The position numbers and the translations under genes were made by a program. A stretch of DNA of 64,000 nt, taken from contig JAFVCX010000046.1 of the NCBI GenBank assembly GCA_017478855.1, forward strand, positions 1 through 64,000, read 5' to 3'. A model generated the notes under the pieces. That model did not search any database and was not told the origin of the DNA. It worked only from the letters and a program-made list of their open reading frames with translations. This document shows positions 38,010 to 48,400 of the stretch, piece by piece. Source of the DNA: Muribaculaceae bacterium (lineage in GTDB: Bacteria > Bacteroidota > Bacteroidia > Bacteroidales > Muribaculaceae). Position 1 is the stretch's first letter. Every line of letters begins with the position of its first letter.

Positions 38010-39437
38010 ATGAGTATTTTTTCTGCACTGCGCCGTGTGCGCAACACGGTGGCTTGGTTCCACCGCAACTATCGAGTGATTCTCACCGTGATCATCTTCA
38101 TCCTCGTGGCCATCCTGTCTTTTGGGATGGACGGCGGCTCAATGGCCTCGCTCGCACTCGCGGCGCCCGGCATCGTGGTCGCCGGAACCGACGACGGAAA
38201 GCACATCGTGGACGGCACGCTCACCACCAATCTGGCAAGACAAGCGTCGCCCGAACTGCTGCTCAACGAAATCGACCGCGAAATCATCAAAATCCGACCC
38301 ATGGCCACGCCGCTCGACCAGCTCTCGCGCTACGCCACCGTGAAGCGGGCAGGCTCCATGATTGTAGACTACTACACCGTCGATACCAAGCCCACGCAAG
38401 CCTTACTATCACAAGACTATGCCGAAGGCACCGATGTCACCCCCGGAACCGATGCCGCAACCATCAAGATTAGCACCACCAACGACGACATCTTCAGTGC
38501 CACCGACACCATTCTCGTCAAGGGCGTGCGAGGCTACGACGGCGACGGGCGCACACAAAGCGCCGACGATTTGGTGCTCTATGTCGTGAGCCGCGACAGC
38601 ACCAGCGGACTGCAAGTCATGCCCATCAACGGCAAGACCGTCAATGGCATCAAAGGCTGCCTGCCCGACATCGAGGAGGGCACCGCGCTCATCAGAATGG
38701 GCCGCGCCGCCACCGAGCTCGACGTCATGTCGCCGCAATTCGAGGCTCTGCCCCACAAAAGTCGCAATTTTTGTCAGATATTCAAAATGCAGGTGGAGCA
38801 GAGCGTGCTGCAAAAGCTGGCGAGCAAAGAAGTGGGCTGGACACTCACCGACCAAGAAGAGGCCGCCATTTTCGATATGCGTCTGGGAATTGAAAAATCT
38901 TTCTTATTCGGTGTGCAACAGCAACTTTGGCATCCCGAAAAGAAAGAAACCCTCATGCTCACAGGAGGCATTTGGCGGCAGGCGGGCAAGCAATTTGCCT
39001 ACACCACCGGCACCTTCTCGCACGAGAAGCTCATCGAACTGATGCGCGAAGCCTTCACCGGCAACAACGGCAGCAAGCGCAAGGTGCTCATTGGGGGCAG
39101 CAAGCTCATCAGCAGCCTCAGCACCATGGACTACGACCGCGTGGTCTTCGCGCGAGAAACCGTGAGCAAGTGGGGCATCGACTTCACCGAACTGCGCTCG
39201 AGGTTTGGCACGCTCTATCTCATGCTCAGCGAGGTGTTCGACGAGTGCGACATGGCCACCGATGGCATCATCATCGACCCCGATTACATCTGCAAGTATG
39301 TGCACATCCCCTTCAGCGCCGAGCAGCTCAACCTCAAGTCGAGCGGACTGCGCAACGTGGATGCCCTTGTTCTCACCGAAGCCTCTTGCCTTGTGCTGCG
39401 CTACCCCAACGTGCACATGCGCATCGTCAAGCAGTGA
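38010..39437 (+). CDS. Lone SU10/DUF5309-like major capsid protein with an N-terminal membrane helix
   Basis: This 475-residue protein begins with a strong hydrophobic helix (residues 23-40, VILTVIIFILVAILSFGM). The rest resembles SU10-type (DUF5309) phage major capsid proteins with an HK97 fold: NFCQIFKMQVEQSVLQKLASKEV, DMRLGIEKSFLFG, FSHEKLIELMREAF, KRKVLIGGSKLI, RFGTLYLMLSEVF, GIIIDPDYICKYV, and a closing LVLTEASCLVLRYPNVHMRIV. No terminase, portal, protease or tail genes lie nearby. The membrane helix is unusual for a capsid. A domesticated shell-like structure, such as encapsulin-type or gene-transfer-agent-like, is an inference. Confidence 0.65.
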   Translation: MSIFSALRRVRNTVAWFHRNYRVILTVIIFILVAILSFGMDGGSMASLALAAPGIVVAGTDDGKHIVDGTLTTNLARQASPELLLNEIDREIIKIRPMATPLDQLSRYATVKRAGSMIVDYYTVDTKPTQALLSQDYAEGTDVTPGTDAATIKISTTNDDIFSATDTILVKGVRGYDGDGRTQSADDLVLYVVSRDSTSGLQVMPINGKTVNGIKGCLPDIEEGTALIRMGRAATELDVMSPQFEALPHKSRNFCQIFKMQVEQSVLQKLASKEVGWTLTDQEEAAIFDMRLGIEKSFLFGVQQQLWHPEKKETLMLTGGIWRQAGKQFAYTTGTFSHEKLIELMREAFTGNNGSKRKVLIGGSKLISSLSTMDYDRVVFARETVSKWGIDFTELRSRFGTLYLMLSEVFDECDMATDGIIIDPDYICKYVHIPFSAEQLNLKSSGLRNVDALVLTEASCLVLRYPNVHMRIVKQ

Positions 39438-39479
39438 CGGTTTTTCTATCCCTTTGCCTGCGGCGCGGCCGGTAAACAC

Positions 39480-40544
39480 TCACTCGGCCGCCCGCCTCAG
39501 GCGAGGCGACACCCAGCGGTGCGTGGCCCATGCCATAGCCAGCAGCACCACAAACACCAGCATAATCCAGGAATAATGACCGTATAAACTCACACCCGTA
39601 AAATGAAACACAACAGGAAGCAACAGCCAGTTGACCCACAACGAGGCCACAAACTGGAGAGCAAATATTTCGGCACTCAAGGCACCAAGCCATTGCATCG
39701 GAGCCACACAGAGCAGCCGGCTCACCACACCCTTTTTCTCTTGCGTGAGCGCAAACACGAGCACCAGCAGCCCCATGCAGGGCCAGTAGAGCAAGAAATC
39801 GTTCCACGGCAGCAGCCACGCGCAATGGCGATCGGCAAACAGAGTGAGCGCAGCGGCAGCCACCACGGCCACTTCGGCCAGCGAGGCTCGGGAGACTCGG
39901 GAGGCGGTGAGCCCGTGCAGCGGTAACAGGCGGCGATATGCCCGAGCCAGCGTCATGCCCAGCACAAAGTCGCACAGCCGCACCACCGGCAACGTGTAGA
40001 ACCAGTCGCGGCCACTGGCCGGGAGCTGTGGCAACGCCACAGACAGCGCAAGCGCGGCCACAGCCACCGTGGCGACCTGCAGGCGAAGCCGGCGGCCATT
40101 GAACGCACGTTGCAGCGTGGGAAAGCACGCGTAGCAAAAGAGAATTGTGCCAAAGAACCAGCCCAGCCCGCTATAACCAAACTGCACGTCGTGGCAAGGC
40201 ACCCAGCTCTGCAGCAAGGCGATGTGCACCACAAGCCAGCCGTTGATGGGTCGGCAGTGAAACACGGCGTAAATCAGCACCACGCCGGCAAGACCCATCC
40301 AGTGAAGCGGATAAAGCCGCCGGCAGCGGGTCCACACAAACGCCCACCGGCTTTCACTCCCCGGGCGAGAAGCGAAATCATGCCGTAGCTCCAGCAAAAA
40401 ACCGCTCAAGATGAAGAAGAAACTCACCGCGCCATGCACAGCTTGGTCAAAGGCGTGCATCTCCATGTGGAAACACACTGTCACCAGCGCCATCACACCG
40501 CGCCAGCCGCGCAATGCGCCATATAGTGGAAGTTTTTCGCTCAT
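39480..40544 (-). CDS. OafA/YrhL-type membrane acyltransferase
   Basis: This 354-residue inner-membrane protein has about ten hydrophobic segments. The acyltransferase_3 pattern starts LYGALRGWRGVMALVTVCFHMEMHAF, where the catalytic His is in FHME, followed by FFFILSGFLLELRHDF and a conserved RCRRLYPLHWMG arginine segment. It would move acyl groups such as acetyl onto surface polysaccharide or lipid. The start at 40544 (MSEKLPL) is favoured over two upstream ATGs that add a Cys-rich stretch. It is convergent with the capsid-like operon. Confidence 0.85.
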   Translation of the reverse strand: MSEKLPLYGALRGWRGVMALVTVCFHMEMHAFDQAVHGAVSFFFILSGFLLELRHDFASRPGSESRWAFVWTRCRRLYPLHWMGLAGVVLIYAVFHCRPINGWLVVHIALLQSWVPCHDVQFGYSGLGWFFGTILFCYACFPTLQRAFNGRRLRLQVATVAVAALALSVALPQLPASGRDWFYTLPVVRLCDFVLGMTLARAYRRLLPLHGLTASRVSRASLAEVAVVAAAALTLFADRHCAWLLPWNDFLLYWPCMGLLVLVFALTQEKKGVVSRLLCVAPMQWLGALSAEIFALQFVASLWVNWLLLPVVFHFTGVSLYGHYSWIMLVFVVLLAMAWATHRWVSPRLRRAAE

Positions 40545-40693
40545 GCCTTGCATAACACAGGGGCAAAGATAAGCATTTTTCACGAAACCACAGCATCGGG
40601 TACGGCCCGAGAAAGTACCCCATGCCTCAAGTGACCACTCGTCAATGCCTTATCGGCACCCCACACATGCCGCGGCACAGCCCGTTTCTTTAA

Positions 40694-40725
40694 TTTGTAG
40701 ACTTCAAAAAAAAGTGCTACCTTTG
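40694..40725 (+). promoter_or_regulatory. Promoter of pheT
   Basis: TTTG (40694-40697) and TACCTTTG (40718-40725) are separated by 20 bases, an almost perfect Bacteroidetes primary-sigma promoter. The pheT start codon is at 40763. Confidence 0.75.
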
Positions 40726-40762
40726 CAGGTTGAAATAAACGTCACGAAAAATCTCATTCACT

Positions 40763-43228
40763 ATGAATATCTCCTATAAATGGCTTAAACGCTACATCGA
40801 CACCGATTTAACCCCCGAAGAAGTGAGCGTGGCGCTCACCTCACTCGGACTCGAAGTGGGCGCACTCGAGCGTGTGGAAACCATTCGCGGCGGCCTGCGC
40901 GGCCTCGTGGTGGGTCACGTGATCACCTGCAGCGACCACCCTAACAGCGACCACCTGCACATCACCACCGTGGATTTGGGCGACGGCAACGAGCCCGTGC
41001 AGATAGTGTGCGGCGCAGCCAACGTCGCCGCCGGCCAAAAAGTCATCGTGGCCACTCTCGGCACCAAACTCTACGACGGCGACAACGAGTTCACCATCAA
41101 ACGCTCCAAAATGCGAGGCGAGGAATCATTAGGCATGATTTGCGCCGAAGACGAAATAGGCGTGGGCAACAGCCACGACGGCATCATGGTGCTCCCGCCC
41201 GACACGCCCACAGGCCTGCCGGCAGCACAATACTTCGGCATCGAAGACGACTGGCTCATCGAGGTAGACCTCACCCCTAACCGCATCGACGGCGCAAGCC
41301 ACTATGGCGTGGCGCGCGACCTCGCGGCATGGGCCACACAAAACGGACGCAAAGCACAACTGCTGCCCATCGACACCGCAGCTTTTGCCACCGACCGCGC
41401 CGAAGGCGGCATCCCCGTCATCGTCGAGAACACCGAGGCCTGCCCGCGTTACAGCGGCCTCACCGTGCGCGGAGTGACCGTCAAAGAAAGCCCCAAATGG
41501 CTCAAAGACCTGCTGCTCGCAGTGGGACAGCGACCCATCAACAATATCGTGGACATCACCAACTACATGCTGCTCGGACTCGGCCAGCCCATGCACTGCT
41601 TCGACCTGAGCAAAGTGGCGGGCGACCGCGTGGTGGTCAAGACCGTGGAGGCGGGCACGAAGTTCGTCGCACTCGACGGCGTGGAGCGCACGCTCACCGA
41701 CCGCGACCTCATGATTTGCAACGACCGGCAGGCCATGTGCATTGGTGGCGTGTTTGGCGGACTCGATTCGGGAGTGACCGAACAAACGACCGACGTGTTC
41801 CTCGAATCGGCCTACTTCCACCCCACTTGGGTGCGCAAAACGGCTCGCCGGTTCGGCCTCAACACCGACGCGTCATTCCGCTTCGAGCGAGGCATCGACC
41901 CCAACGCCACCGTGCAAAACCTCAAAGTGGCCGCCATGCTCGTCAAGGAACTCGCTGGCGGTGAAATCTGTGGCGATATCGTCGATGTGAAGGCACACGA
42001 CTTCCCCGGTTTCCCCGTGACCCTGCGCTACGATTATGTGACCGGCCTCATAGGCAAAGAGTTGGGGCACGACACCATCAAGAGCATCGTGTCGTCGCTC
42101 GAAATGAAAATCATCGCCGAAGACGACCGGCAACTGCAACTGGAGGTGCCCACCTACCGCGTGGACGTGCAGCGCCCGTGCGACGTGGTGGAGGACATCC
42201 TGCGCGTGTATGGCTACAACAACGTGGAATTCACCCAAAAGATGCACGTGAGCCTCTCGCAGCAAGACGACGTGGACTTTGCCGACCAAATGATGGAAAC
42301 CGTCAGCAACCAGCTGGCCAGCAATGGCTTCAACGAAATCATGAACAACTCTCTCACCCCCGTGAGCTGGTATGCGGCAAGCGAAACCTATCCCGAAAAC
42401 CGCTGCGTGCGCATCATGAACCCCCTGAGCAGCGACCTGAGCGTCATGCGCCAAACACTGCTCTTCGGTGGCCTTGAGAGCGTGGCACGCAACATCAACC
42501 ACAAGAACCAAAACTTGCGCCTCTTTGAGTTTGGCAACGTCTACCAATACCAAGCCGGAGCCGACCAAACCGAGCGCGTGCTGGCCCCCTACTCCGAGGA
42601 AACCCACTTGGGCTTGTGGCTTTCGGGAAACAACCACGGCGACTCATGGGCCGACAAGGCCCGCCGCACCACCATCTTTGACCTCAAAGCCACGCTCGAA
42701 AGCGTGCTGGTGAACATGGGCCTGCAACTGGGCGACCTCGTGGTGGAGCAAACCGAAAACGACACCCTGCAGCCCGCCCTCACCTATGCCGGCCGTGGCG
42801 GCAAAGTGATTGCCACACTGGGCGTGGTGAGTGACAAGGTGCTCAAACAGGCCGACGTGGACCAACCCGTCTTCTATGCGCAAGTCAACTGGAAGCCGGC
42901 TTGCCGCTTGACCGCCAAGCGCGATATCAAGTACGTTGACCTGCCCAAGACGCTGCCCGTGCGCCGCGACCTCGCCCTGCTGGTAGAGCGCGGCGTGACC
43001 TATGCCGACATTCGCCGGGTGGTCATGGCCAGCGAACGCAAGCTGCTGCGCGGCGTGAACCTCTTCGACGTGTATGAGAGCAACAAGCTCGCAGCCGGCA
43101 AGAAGTCCTACGCCATCAGCCTCACGCTGCAAGACGACAACAAAACGCTGCAAGACAAGCAAATCGATGCCATCATGCAGAAGGTCATCCGCAACCTTGA
43201 GAGCGAGCTGGGAGCCACCCTGCGCTGA
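40763..43228 (+). CDS. pheT: Phenylalanyl-tRNA synthetase beta subunit
   Basis: This 821-residue subunit works with PheS to charge tRNA-Phe. The N-terminal tRNA-binding OB-like domain (LVVGHVITCSDHPNSDHLHITTVD), B3/B4 editing domain, B5 domain, the core fold with EDILRVYGYNNVEF and the ferredoxin-fold anticodon-binding C-terminus (RRDLALLVERGVTYADI) are present in order. Length is normal for Bacteroidetes. pheS is not in this window. yebC follows 68 bases later on the same strand. Confidence 0.96.
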   Translation: MNISYKWLKRYIDTDLTPEEVSVALTSLGLEVGALERVETIRGGLRGLVVGHVITCSDHPNSDHLHITTVDLGDGNEPVQIVCGAANVAAGQKVIVATLGTKLYDGDNEFTIKRSKMRGEESLGMICAEDEIGVGNSHDGIMVLPPDTPTGLPAAQYFGIEDDWLIEVDLTPNRIDGASHYGVARDLAAWATQNGRKAQLLPIDTAAFATDRAEGGIPVIVENTEACPRYSGLTVRGVTVKESPKWLKDLLLAVGQRPINNIVDITNYMLLGLGQPMHCFDLSKVAGDRVVVKTVEAGTKFVALDGVERTLTDRDLMICNDRQAMCIGGVFGGLDSGVTEQTTDVFLESAYFHPTWVRKTARRFGLNTDASFRFERGIDPNATVQNLKVAAMLVKELAGGEICGDIVDVKAHDFPGFPVTLRYDYVTGLIGKELGHDTIKSIVSSLEMKIIAEDDRQLQLEVPTYRVDVQRPCDVVEDILRVYGYNNVEFTQKMHVSLSQQDDVDFADQMMETVSNQLASNGFNEIMNNSLTPVSWYAASETYPENRCVRIMNPLSSDLSVMRQTLLFGGLESVARNINHKNQNLRLFEFGNVYQYQAGADQTERVLAPYSEETHLGLWLSGNNHGDSWADKARRTTIFDLKATLESVLVNMGLQLGDLVVEQTENDTLQPALTYAGRGGKVIATLGVVSDKVLKQADVDQPVFYAQVNWKPACRLTAKRDIKYVDLPKTLPVRRDLALLVERGVTYADIRRVVMASERKLLRGVNLFDVYESNKLAAGKKSYAISLTLQDDNKTLQDKQIDAIMQKVIRNLESELGATLR

Positions 43229-43295
43229 CGCGCGCGCCACACCGCATTTCTCACAACAGAAAACATTAACAAACTAAAAAATACAGAACACTACA

Positions 43296-44024
43296 ATGGG
43301 AAGAGCTTTTGAATACCGCAAAGCAAGAAAACTGAAACGGTGGGGCAGCATGTCGCGCACCTTCACCAAGATAGGCAAGGAAATCACAATGGCCGTGAAA
43401 GCCGGCGGGCCTGACCCCGACAGCAACTCGCGCCTGCGTGCCCTCATGGCCAACGCCAAGGCGGCCAATATGCCCAAAGACACCGTGGAGCGCGCCATCA
43501 AGAAAGCCAGCGAAAAAGATGCCGGCGACTACAAGGAGGTCATCTACGAAGGTTTCGCGCCCAACGGCATCGCCGTGCTGGTCGAAACCGCTACCGACAA
43601 CACCACCCGCACCGTGGCCAACCTGCGCAACTACTTCAACAAGAAAGGCGGCAATCTGGGCAATTCAGGCACCGTGGCTTTCCTGTTCTCGCACAAGTGC
43701 TACTTCCACGTCACGCCCAAAGACGGCATCACCCTCGATGACCTTGAACTGGAATTGATTGACTGCGGAGCCGAGGACTTCGACCAAGACGAGGAAGAAT
43801 TGCTCATTGGCGGAGCTTTTGAGTCGAACAGCGAAATCCAGAAATATTTGGAGGACAACGGTTTTGAGATTCGCAGCTCGGAACTCGTGTACGAACCCGC
43901 CGAGTATAAGGAGCTCACCGCCGAACAGCGCGCCGAGGTGGAGGCCCTCATCGAAGCACTCGAAGAGGACGACGACGTGCAGAACGTGTTCACCAACATG
44001 CAGGCCGGCGAAGAAGAAGAGTAA
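43296..44024 (+). CDS. yebC: YebC/PmpR family regulator
   Basis: This 242-residue protein has the YebC family start (MGRAFEYRKARKLKRWGSMSRTFTKIGKEI) and conserved segments (GGPDPDSNSRLRALMANAKAANMPKDTVERAIKKA; YEGFAPNGIAVLVETATDNTTRTVANLRNYF; GNLGNSGTVAFLF). It ends in an acidic tail. YebC proteins act in transcription or in relieving ribosome stalling at difficult sequences. It lies downstream of pheT and may be cotranscribed. A strong terminator follows. Confidence 0.93.
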   Translation: MGRAFEYRKARKLKRWGSMSRTFTKIGKEITMAVKAGGPDPDSNSRLRALMANAKAANMPKDTVERAIKKASEKDAGDYKEVIYEGFAPNGIAVLVETATDNTTRTVANLRNYFNKKGGNLGNSGTVAFLFSHKCYFHVTPKDGITLDDLELELIDCGAEDFDQDEEELLIGGAFESNSEIQKYLEDNGFEIRSSELVYEPAEYKELTAEQRAEVEALIEALEEDDDVQNVFTNMQAGEEEE

Positions 44025-44060
44025 TTTCTCTCCCGCTCTTCACAAAACCTCCCTAAAAAC

Positions 44061-44103
44061 AAGGGTGCGCCTCACAATCAGCGAGTGCGCACCTTCTTTT
44101 TAG
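44061..44103. terminator. Bidirectional terminator between yebC and the AraC regulator gene
   Basis: GGTGCGC (44064-44070) pairs with GCGCACC (44087-44093), with further CTC/GAG pairing inside. T-rich sequence follows on both strands. It separates convergent genes. Confidence 0.7.
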
Positions 44104-45062
44104 GGTTTACCACGCTCTATCTGGCGATATTCGCTGGGCGACACTCCCATCTGTTTCTTGAAGATGACCTGAAACGAGCGCAGGCTTCCGAAACCCGAAT
44201 CGGCCGCGATGGCCTCGATGGTCTTTGAGCCGTCGCCCCGCAGCAGCTGGCAGGCATAGACGATGCGCTGGCAGTTCAGGTACTCGGTAAGCCCTTTGTC
44301 ATTGGCCGGATTGCCGAAAGCCTGACGCAGCCGCTTGTGCGAGATGTGGAATTGCTCGGCCAGCGAGCGGCTGCTCAGTCCGCTGTTGCGAAACAGCTGC
44401 CGTTTCTCAATGGTGGAGGTGATGAGCGACAGCAGCTGCGCGTCGCTCATGCTCAAAATCGAGGCCACTTCTTGCTTGCCCTCATCCAAGCGTTGCTGCA
44501 ACTTCTCAAGCTCGCCCACCGAGGTGAGGCGGCTCTTCATCTCGTCCTCAAGTTTTTGGTTCTCGGTGTTGAGGTGCTGGTTCTCGGTGTTGAGGTGCTG
44601 GTTCTCGGTGTTGAGGTGCTGGTTCTCGTCATTGAGCAGCTGATTCTCATCGTTGAGCTGGCGGTTGAGGGTTTTCAGCGCGTCGTTGGTGGCTTTGGCC
44701 TTGCGGTTATAGCCCACCACAACCACCACCGAGAGGATGGTCACACACACCACAATCAGAAGCACGGCCACAGCGGCCGTGAGCTTTTGGTTTTGCTCTT
44801 CCTTTTGCAAAAGTTGCGCGGCATGAAATTCGGTTTGCGTGTGCGCGCCCTCGGTCGTGGCATGTCCTTCGTTGCCTCGCGGGCCCGTGAGCGCGGAGGC
44901 GTTCATCTTGCATTCGGCAAAAATGGAACTGTGCTGCCGGCCAAATTCCTCGGCCGTGAACGAGGCCGCGTTCAAACACCCTAACTCTCTGTTACACAGC
45001 AGAAGCATAATCCATAAAGCAAGCACTCTCGTAACATATATTTTTCTCAATCTCTTTTCCAT
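44100..45062 (-). CDS. Membrane-anchored AraC family transcriptional regulator
   Basis: This 320-residue regulator starts at 45062 (MEKRLRK); a longer frame adds 17 residues. An N-terminal anchor or signal segment (VLALWIMLLLC) and a short periplasmic loop of about 60 residues lead to a membrane helix (LTAAVAVLLIVVCVTILSVVVVV). A heptad coiled coil with five N-rich repeats of the form LN(D/T)ENQ(H/L/K) follows, then a C-terminal AraC HTH (SLAEQFHISHKRLRQAF; TIEAIAADSGFGSLRSFQVIFKKQMGVSPSEY). It lacks the usual TPR sensor. A direct-repeat operator lies upstream. Confidence 0.85.
   Translation of the reverse strand: MEKRLRKIYVTRVLALWIMLLLCNRELGCLNAASFTAEEFGRQHSSIFAECKMNASALTGPRGNEGHATTEGAHTQTEFHAAQLLQKEEQNQKLTAAVAVLLIVVCVTILSVVVVVGYNRKAKATNDALKTLNRQLNDENQLLNDENQHLNTENQHLNTENQHLNTENQKLEDEMKSRLTSVGELEKLQQRLDEGKQEVASILSMSDAQLLSLITSTIEKRQLFRNSGLSSRSLAEQFHISHKRLRQAFGNPANDKGLTEYLNCQRIVYACQLLRGDGSKTIEAIAADSGFGSLRSFQVIFKKQMGVSPSEYRQIERGKP
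44560..44622 (-). repeat. Three exact 21-bp repeats in the AraC regulator's coiled coil
   Basis: The 21-bp unit gttctcggtgttgaggtgct(g) occurs three times in tandem and encodes the heptad HLNTENQ. Slippage would change coiled-coil length by whole heptads without breaking the frame, so the length of the dimer stalk could vary between strains. Confidence 0.75.
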
Positions 45063-45438
45063 AAGCACTTTTTTAGAATGTAAAGATACTACTTCCCCGC
45101 AAATATATGGCATTCTATCTTCTCAAATGCCGCCAAAAAGTTGTTTTTTGCGCCTTTTTTGATTTTCTGCGCATAAATATTGATTTTCTGCGCAAATTTA
45201 CGACAAATATTCATCATCGGGGTCATACTTTTGCCAGCGAAATGTGATTGGCGCAATGCCATTATGCTCAAAAATCATGAGAAATAGGGGCATTGGGCTA
45301 CATTTCCATCCAAGAGCGCGCAACATTCATTATAAATAAAGACTATAATCATTTATAATAATGCAAACCATTCTCTCTGTCGCCACGCGAGGACTCGCGC
45401 TCTCCTCCTGCTGGGACAGAAGAAACAAAGAAACAATC
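45063..45438. other. Divergent intergenic region with AraC-type operator
   Basis: This 376-base AT-rich region separates the AraC regulator from the divergent secreted-protein gene. It holds two exact copies of TTGATTTTCTGCGCA (45159-45173 and 45180-45194). No ORF or RNA is evident. Confidence 0.6.
45159..45194. promoter_or_regulatory. Direct-repeat operator, 21-bp spacing, likely AraC-family site
   Basis: The 15-bp sequence TTGATTTTCTGCGCA is repeated exactly with its starts 21 bp apart, two helical turns. AraC-family proteins bind such direct repeats with each monomer occupying one half. The position 97 bases from the regulator's start codon, in the divergent promoter region, fits auto-regulation and control of the 1004-residue gene. 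Confidence 0.55.
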
Positions 45439-48400
45439 ATGAGAGTTAAGGACAATAAGAATCGAATCGATTGGAAGTGTGTGACCCTTCTCTTGATGTG
45501 CTGCGCCTTCGCTTGGAGCGAAGCGGCGGCAGCAGAACCTGTAATCAAAACCAAAGACTACTACGACGGCATCACCTACAACTGGATTGATGACGCCGGC
45601 GAGGTGCGCCAAAGCACGCTCACCGAGAAAGCTACCACGACCGGCCAAATGGCGGCCCTGTTGCGCGAAATCTATCGCAACCCCAAAGTGCCCGGCAATC
45701 GCTGGGGTTATTCCGACGGCCAGCGCGGCCCCATCTATTACAACCCCTACATGTCGAGCAATGGAGAAAATAATCCCTCAAAAGACCGCTATATGCCCTT
45801 CTGGAACTTGGGCTCCTGCGCCAGCAATGACCCTGCGCTCGCCAAGGTGGAGCAGCAGTTTCCTCCCGAAGAAGAGGGCAACACGGTGCTGCTGGTAACG
45901 GTGAAGAACACATGGGATGTGGAATACTTCAACGATAAAGTCAACAGAGGCTACCTCTATGGCAACGCCAATGACGGAAAAGCCTATGAGCCAGAAATCA
46001 AGTTGGAAAATGGCATCTACCGGGAGGAACAATCTGATTACAGGGTGATGAACGAATCGTTTGAGAGCGTGCAGCTCATCACGCAGGCCATTCGCGTGAA
46101 CGACCGCGATGCCGTGGAAGGCCAGCCCAACAACGGCGGTGTGCTCTATAAAATCGACGGCACCTTCGACCGTTTCTTCTTCCTCTCAAAAGGAAAGGCT
46201 CGCTCAAGGCATTCGTCAATGCCGCTGCACCGCATGTTTGAGCAATATGGCCCTGAGCGCAACGACCAGCTCACACCCACGTTCTATGAAACCATTTCTA
46301 ACGGCAGCATCTACACTTCGTCGCACGATTGCAGCACCTGCGTGATGCTGATGCACTTCTACTCGATGCACGGTGCCAGTGCCCAGCAGGCCGAGGCCGT
46401 GAAGAACATGTGCCTCTACATTCCCGACTGCCGTTTCGCCGAGAACAACGACACGGACGACCCCTACGCAAACTACGACAGGAAACGTCGCCCCTCGGTG
46501 GCCATCTACTCCGTGTTCCTGAAAGCCACCCGCAGCGACACGATTGTGGAAACCCACGACGACACGAACTACTATCGCGTGACCCTCGACTGGAGCACCA
46601 CGATCGACAAGCTGTGCCCGGGCAACGATGTGGAAGAAGAATTCTATATTTATAAGGTGGTGAACGGCGTGATCGAAAGCACTCCGATGGCCGGCCCCAT
46701 CTATGACTACACCTATGCCTATCTTGAGGAGCAAGAAGAGCACGGGCGTGAAATCACCTATGTGATCACGGCTCGCCCGCGCACCGACCAGCAAAGCTCG
46801 TTTGAGCCGGTGCTTTCCAACTTTGACTCGGTGATTATTCCGGGCTATGACGACTTGGAGCGCCTTGTGCTGACGATTGACGGCAACTACTTCAGCCAGT
46901 ATGACATGGATAGCGAAACCAACAGCTATCGCAACCTGATTTCAACGAAGAATCATCCCGACGATGCCGAAGCCATCTGTGGCAACCACCTGAAAGAGGG
47001 TGCCGCCTTCAAGCTCTATCGCTTCTTGCCCGAAACACCGCAAAACACCACCGAGGTGGCCACCATCACCATCACGAGCCACACCTACGACGAGAGCAAG
47101 AGAAGAATTGTGTTTGGCTACCATGTGGACTATACCAATCCCGTGGCCGGCGTGGAATACCCCTACACCGACGGAACATTCTTGAGCACCGGTCGAAAAG
47201 AAACCAGCCCGGTGGACTTTGGCAAGGATGGGCTGCAAGTGCTCGATGCCTTCTCGGTATCGACCCGCCTCAACGACCATCCCGCGCGCTATGATTATCA
47301 GATGACGCTCAAGCATACCGGCACCGACATCGTGGATCACGACAACCATCCGGTGGACGTGGTGTATAGCAATGTGGTGAGTGTGCCCGTATTCAAGACC
47401 GAAACCGAGCTGCTCGCGCTGAGCATGGAGGACGTGGAGGCCGATGTGCATCACACCCTCGACAATAGCAATGCCGTGAACATGGACATCCTCGTGCACG
47501 ACAACAGCGCGCTGAACAACTACTACATGATGCGCGACGAGAACGGCAACTACGTGAGCCGCGCCAAGAATAATCACACGGGAGCCACCGGTGCCTATAC
47601 CACCTACTCGCTCTCGCACCCCGCAGGCTCTCTCGACAACCTGCTGCAAGACTACACCTTTGGCAGCGATGAGAGCGAAATCATGGTGCGCCTTGAAGAC
47701 AACAGCGTGGAGCCTTACACCACACCGCGCTATGTGGGTGTGATTGAAACCTATGTGGTGGACGAGAAAGACCAAGTGACTTTCAACACCTATGGCTCTG
47801 ACATCAAGACCACCCAAGCCATCACCCTCGAAGCCGAGGCCAACGCCGCCATTCAGAGCAGCGACACCTTTGTGTACACCGACGGCCGCACCGGCAAATA
47901 CTATACCACCGAGGTGCTGGCCACGGCCACGCTACCCAGCAACCACGAGGTGGTGAAGTGGCGCGTGTGGCGCGATGTGGACGACAACGACCGCATGGAG
48001 GTGCAGGAACGCTACATGTGGCGCATGGACTCGCTCAACGCCACCTTCGACGGCCTGCCCGGTGACCCCACCCGCGACGGCATCTCCACCACGGGAGGCA
48101 CCGCAACGGCCGGCAGCGGCTTCAAAGAAGTGTCGCTGAGCCTGACCGACGTGTTTGGCGGCCGCGCGCTGGGCAGCGACGACGCACTTCCCGTGACTTA
48201 TCACGTGAGAGTGTATTGCACCGACGAAAATGGGAAAATTTACACAATGAGATATCATTTTGCTCTTACCCAATTTACCAACAACATTACAACTGCGATT
48301 GAGAATACACTGCAAACGTCACCCAATGTGAAACAAGTCTATTATGTGGATTCGACTGGACATGTGAGTAATCGCCCATATCATGGTTTTAACATAGTTG

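Noticed and set aside
37298..40544. Prophage remnant around the capsid-like gene
   Set aside because: Neighbours are serS and an acyltransferase on the other strand, with no integrase, terminase, portal or tail gene and no attachment-site duplication seen.
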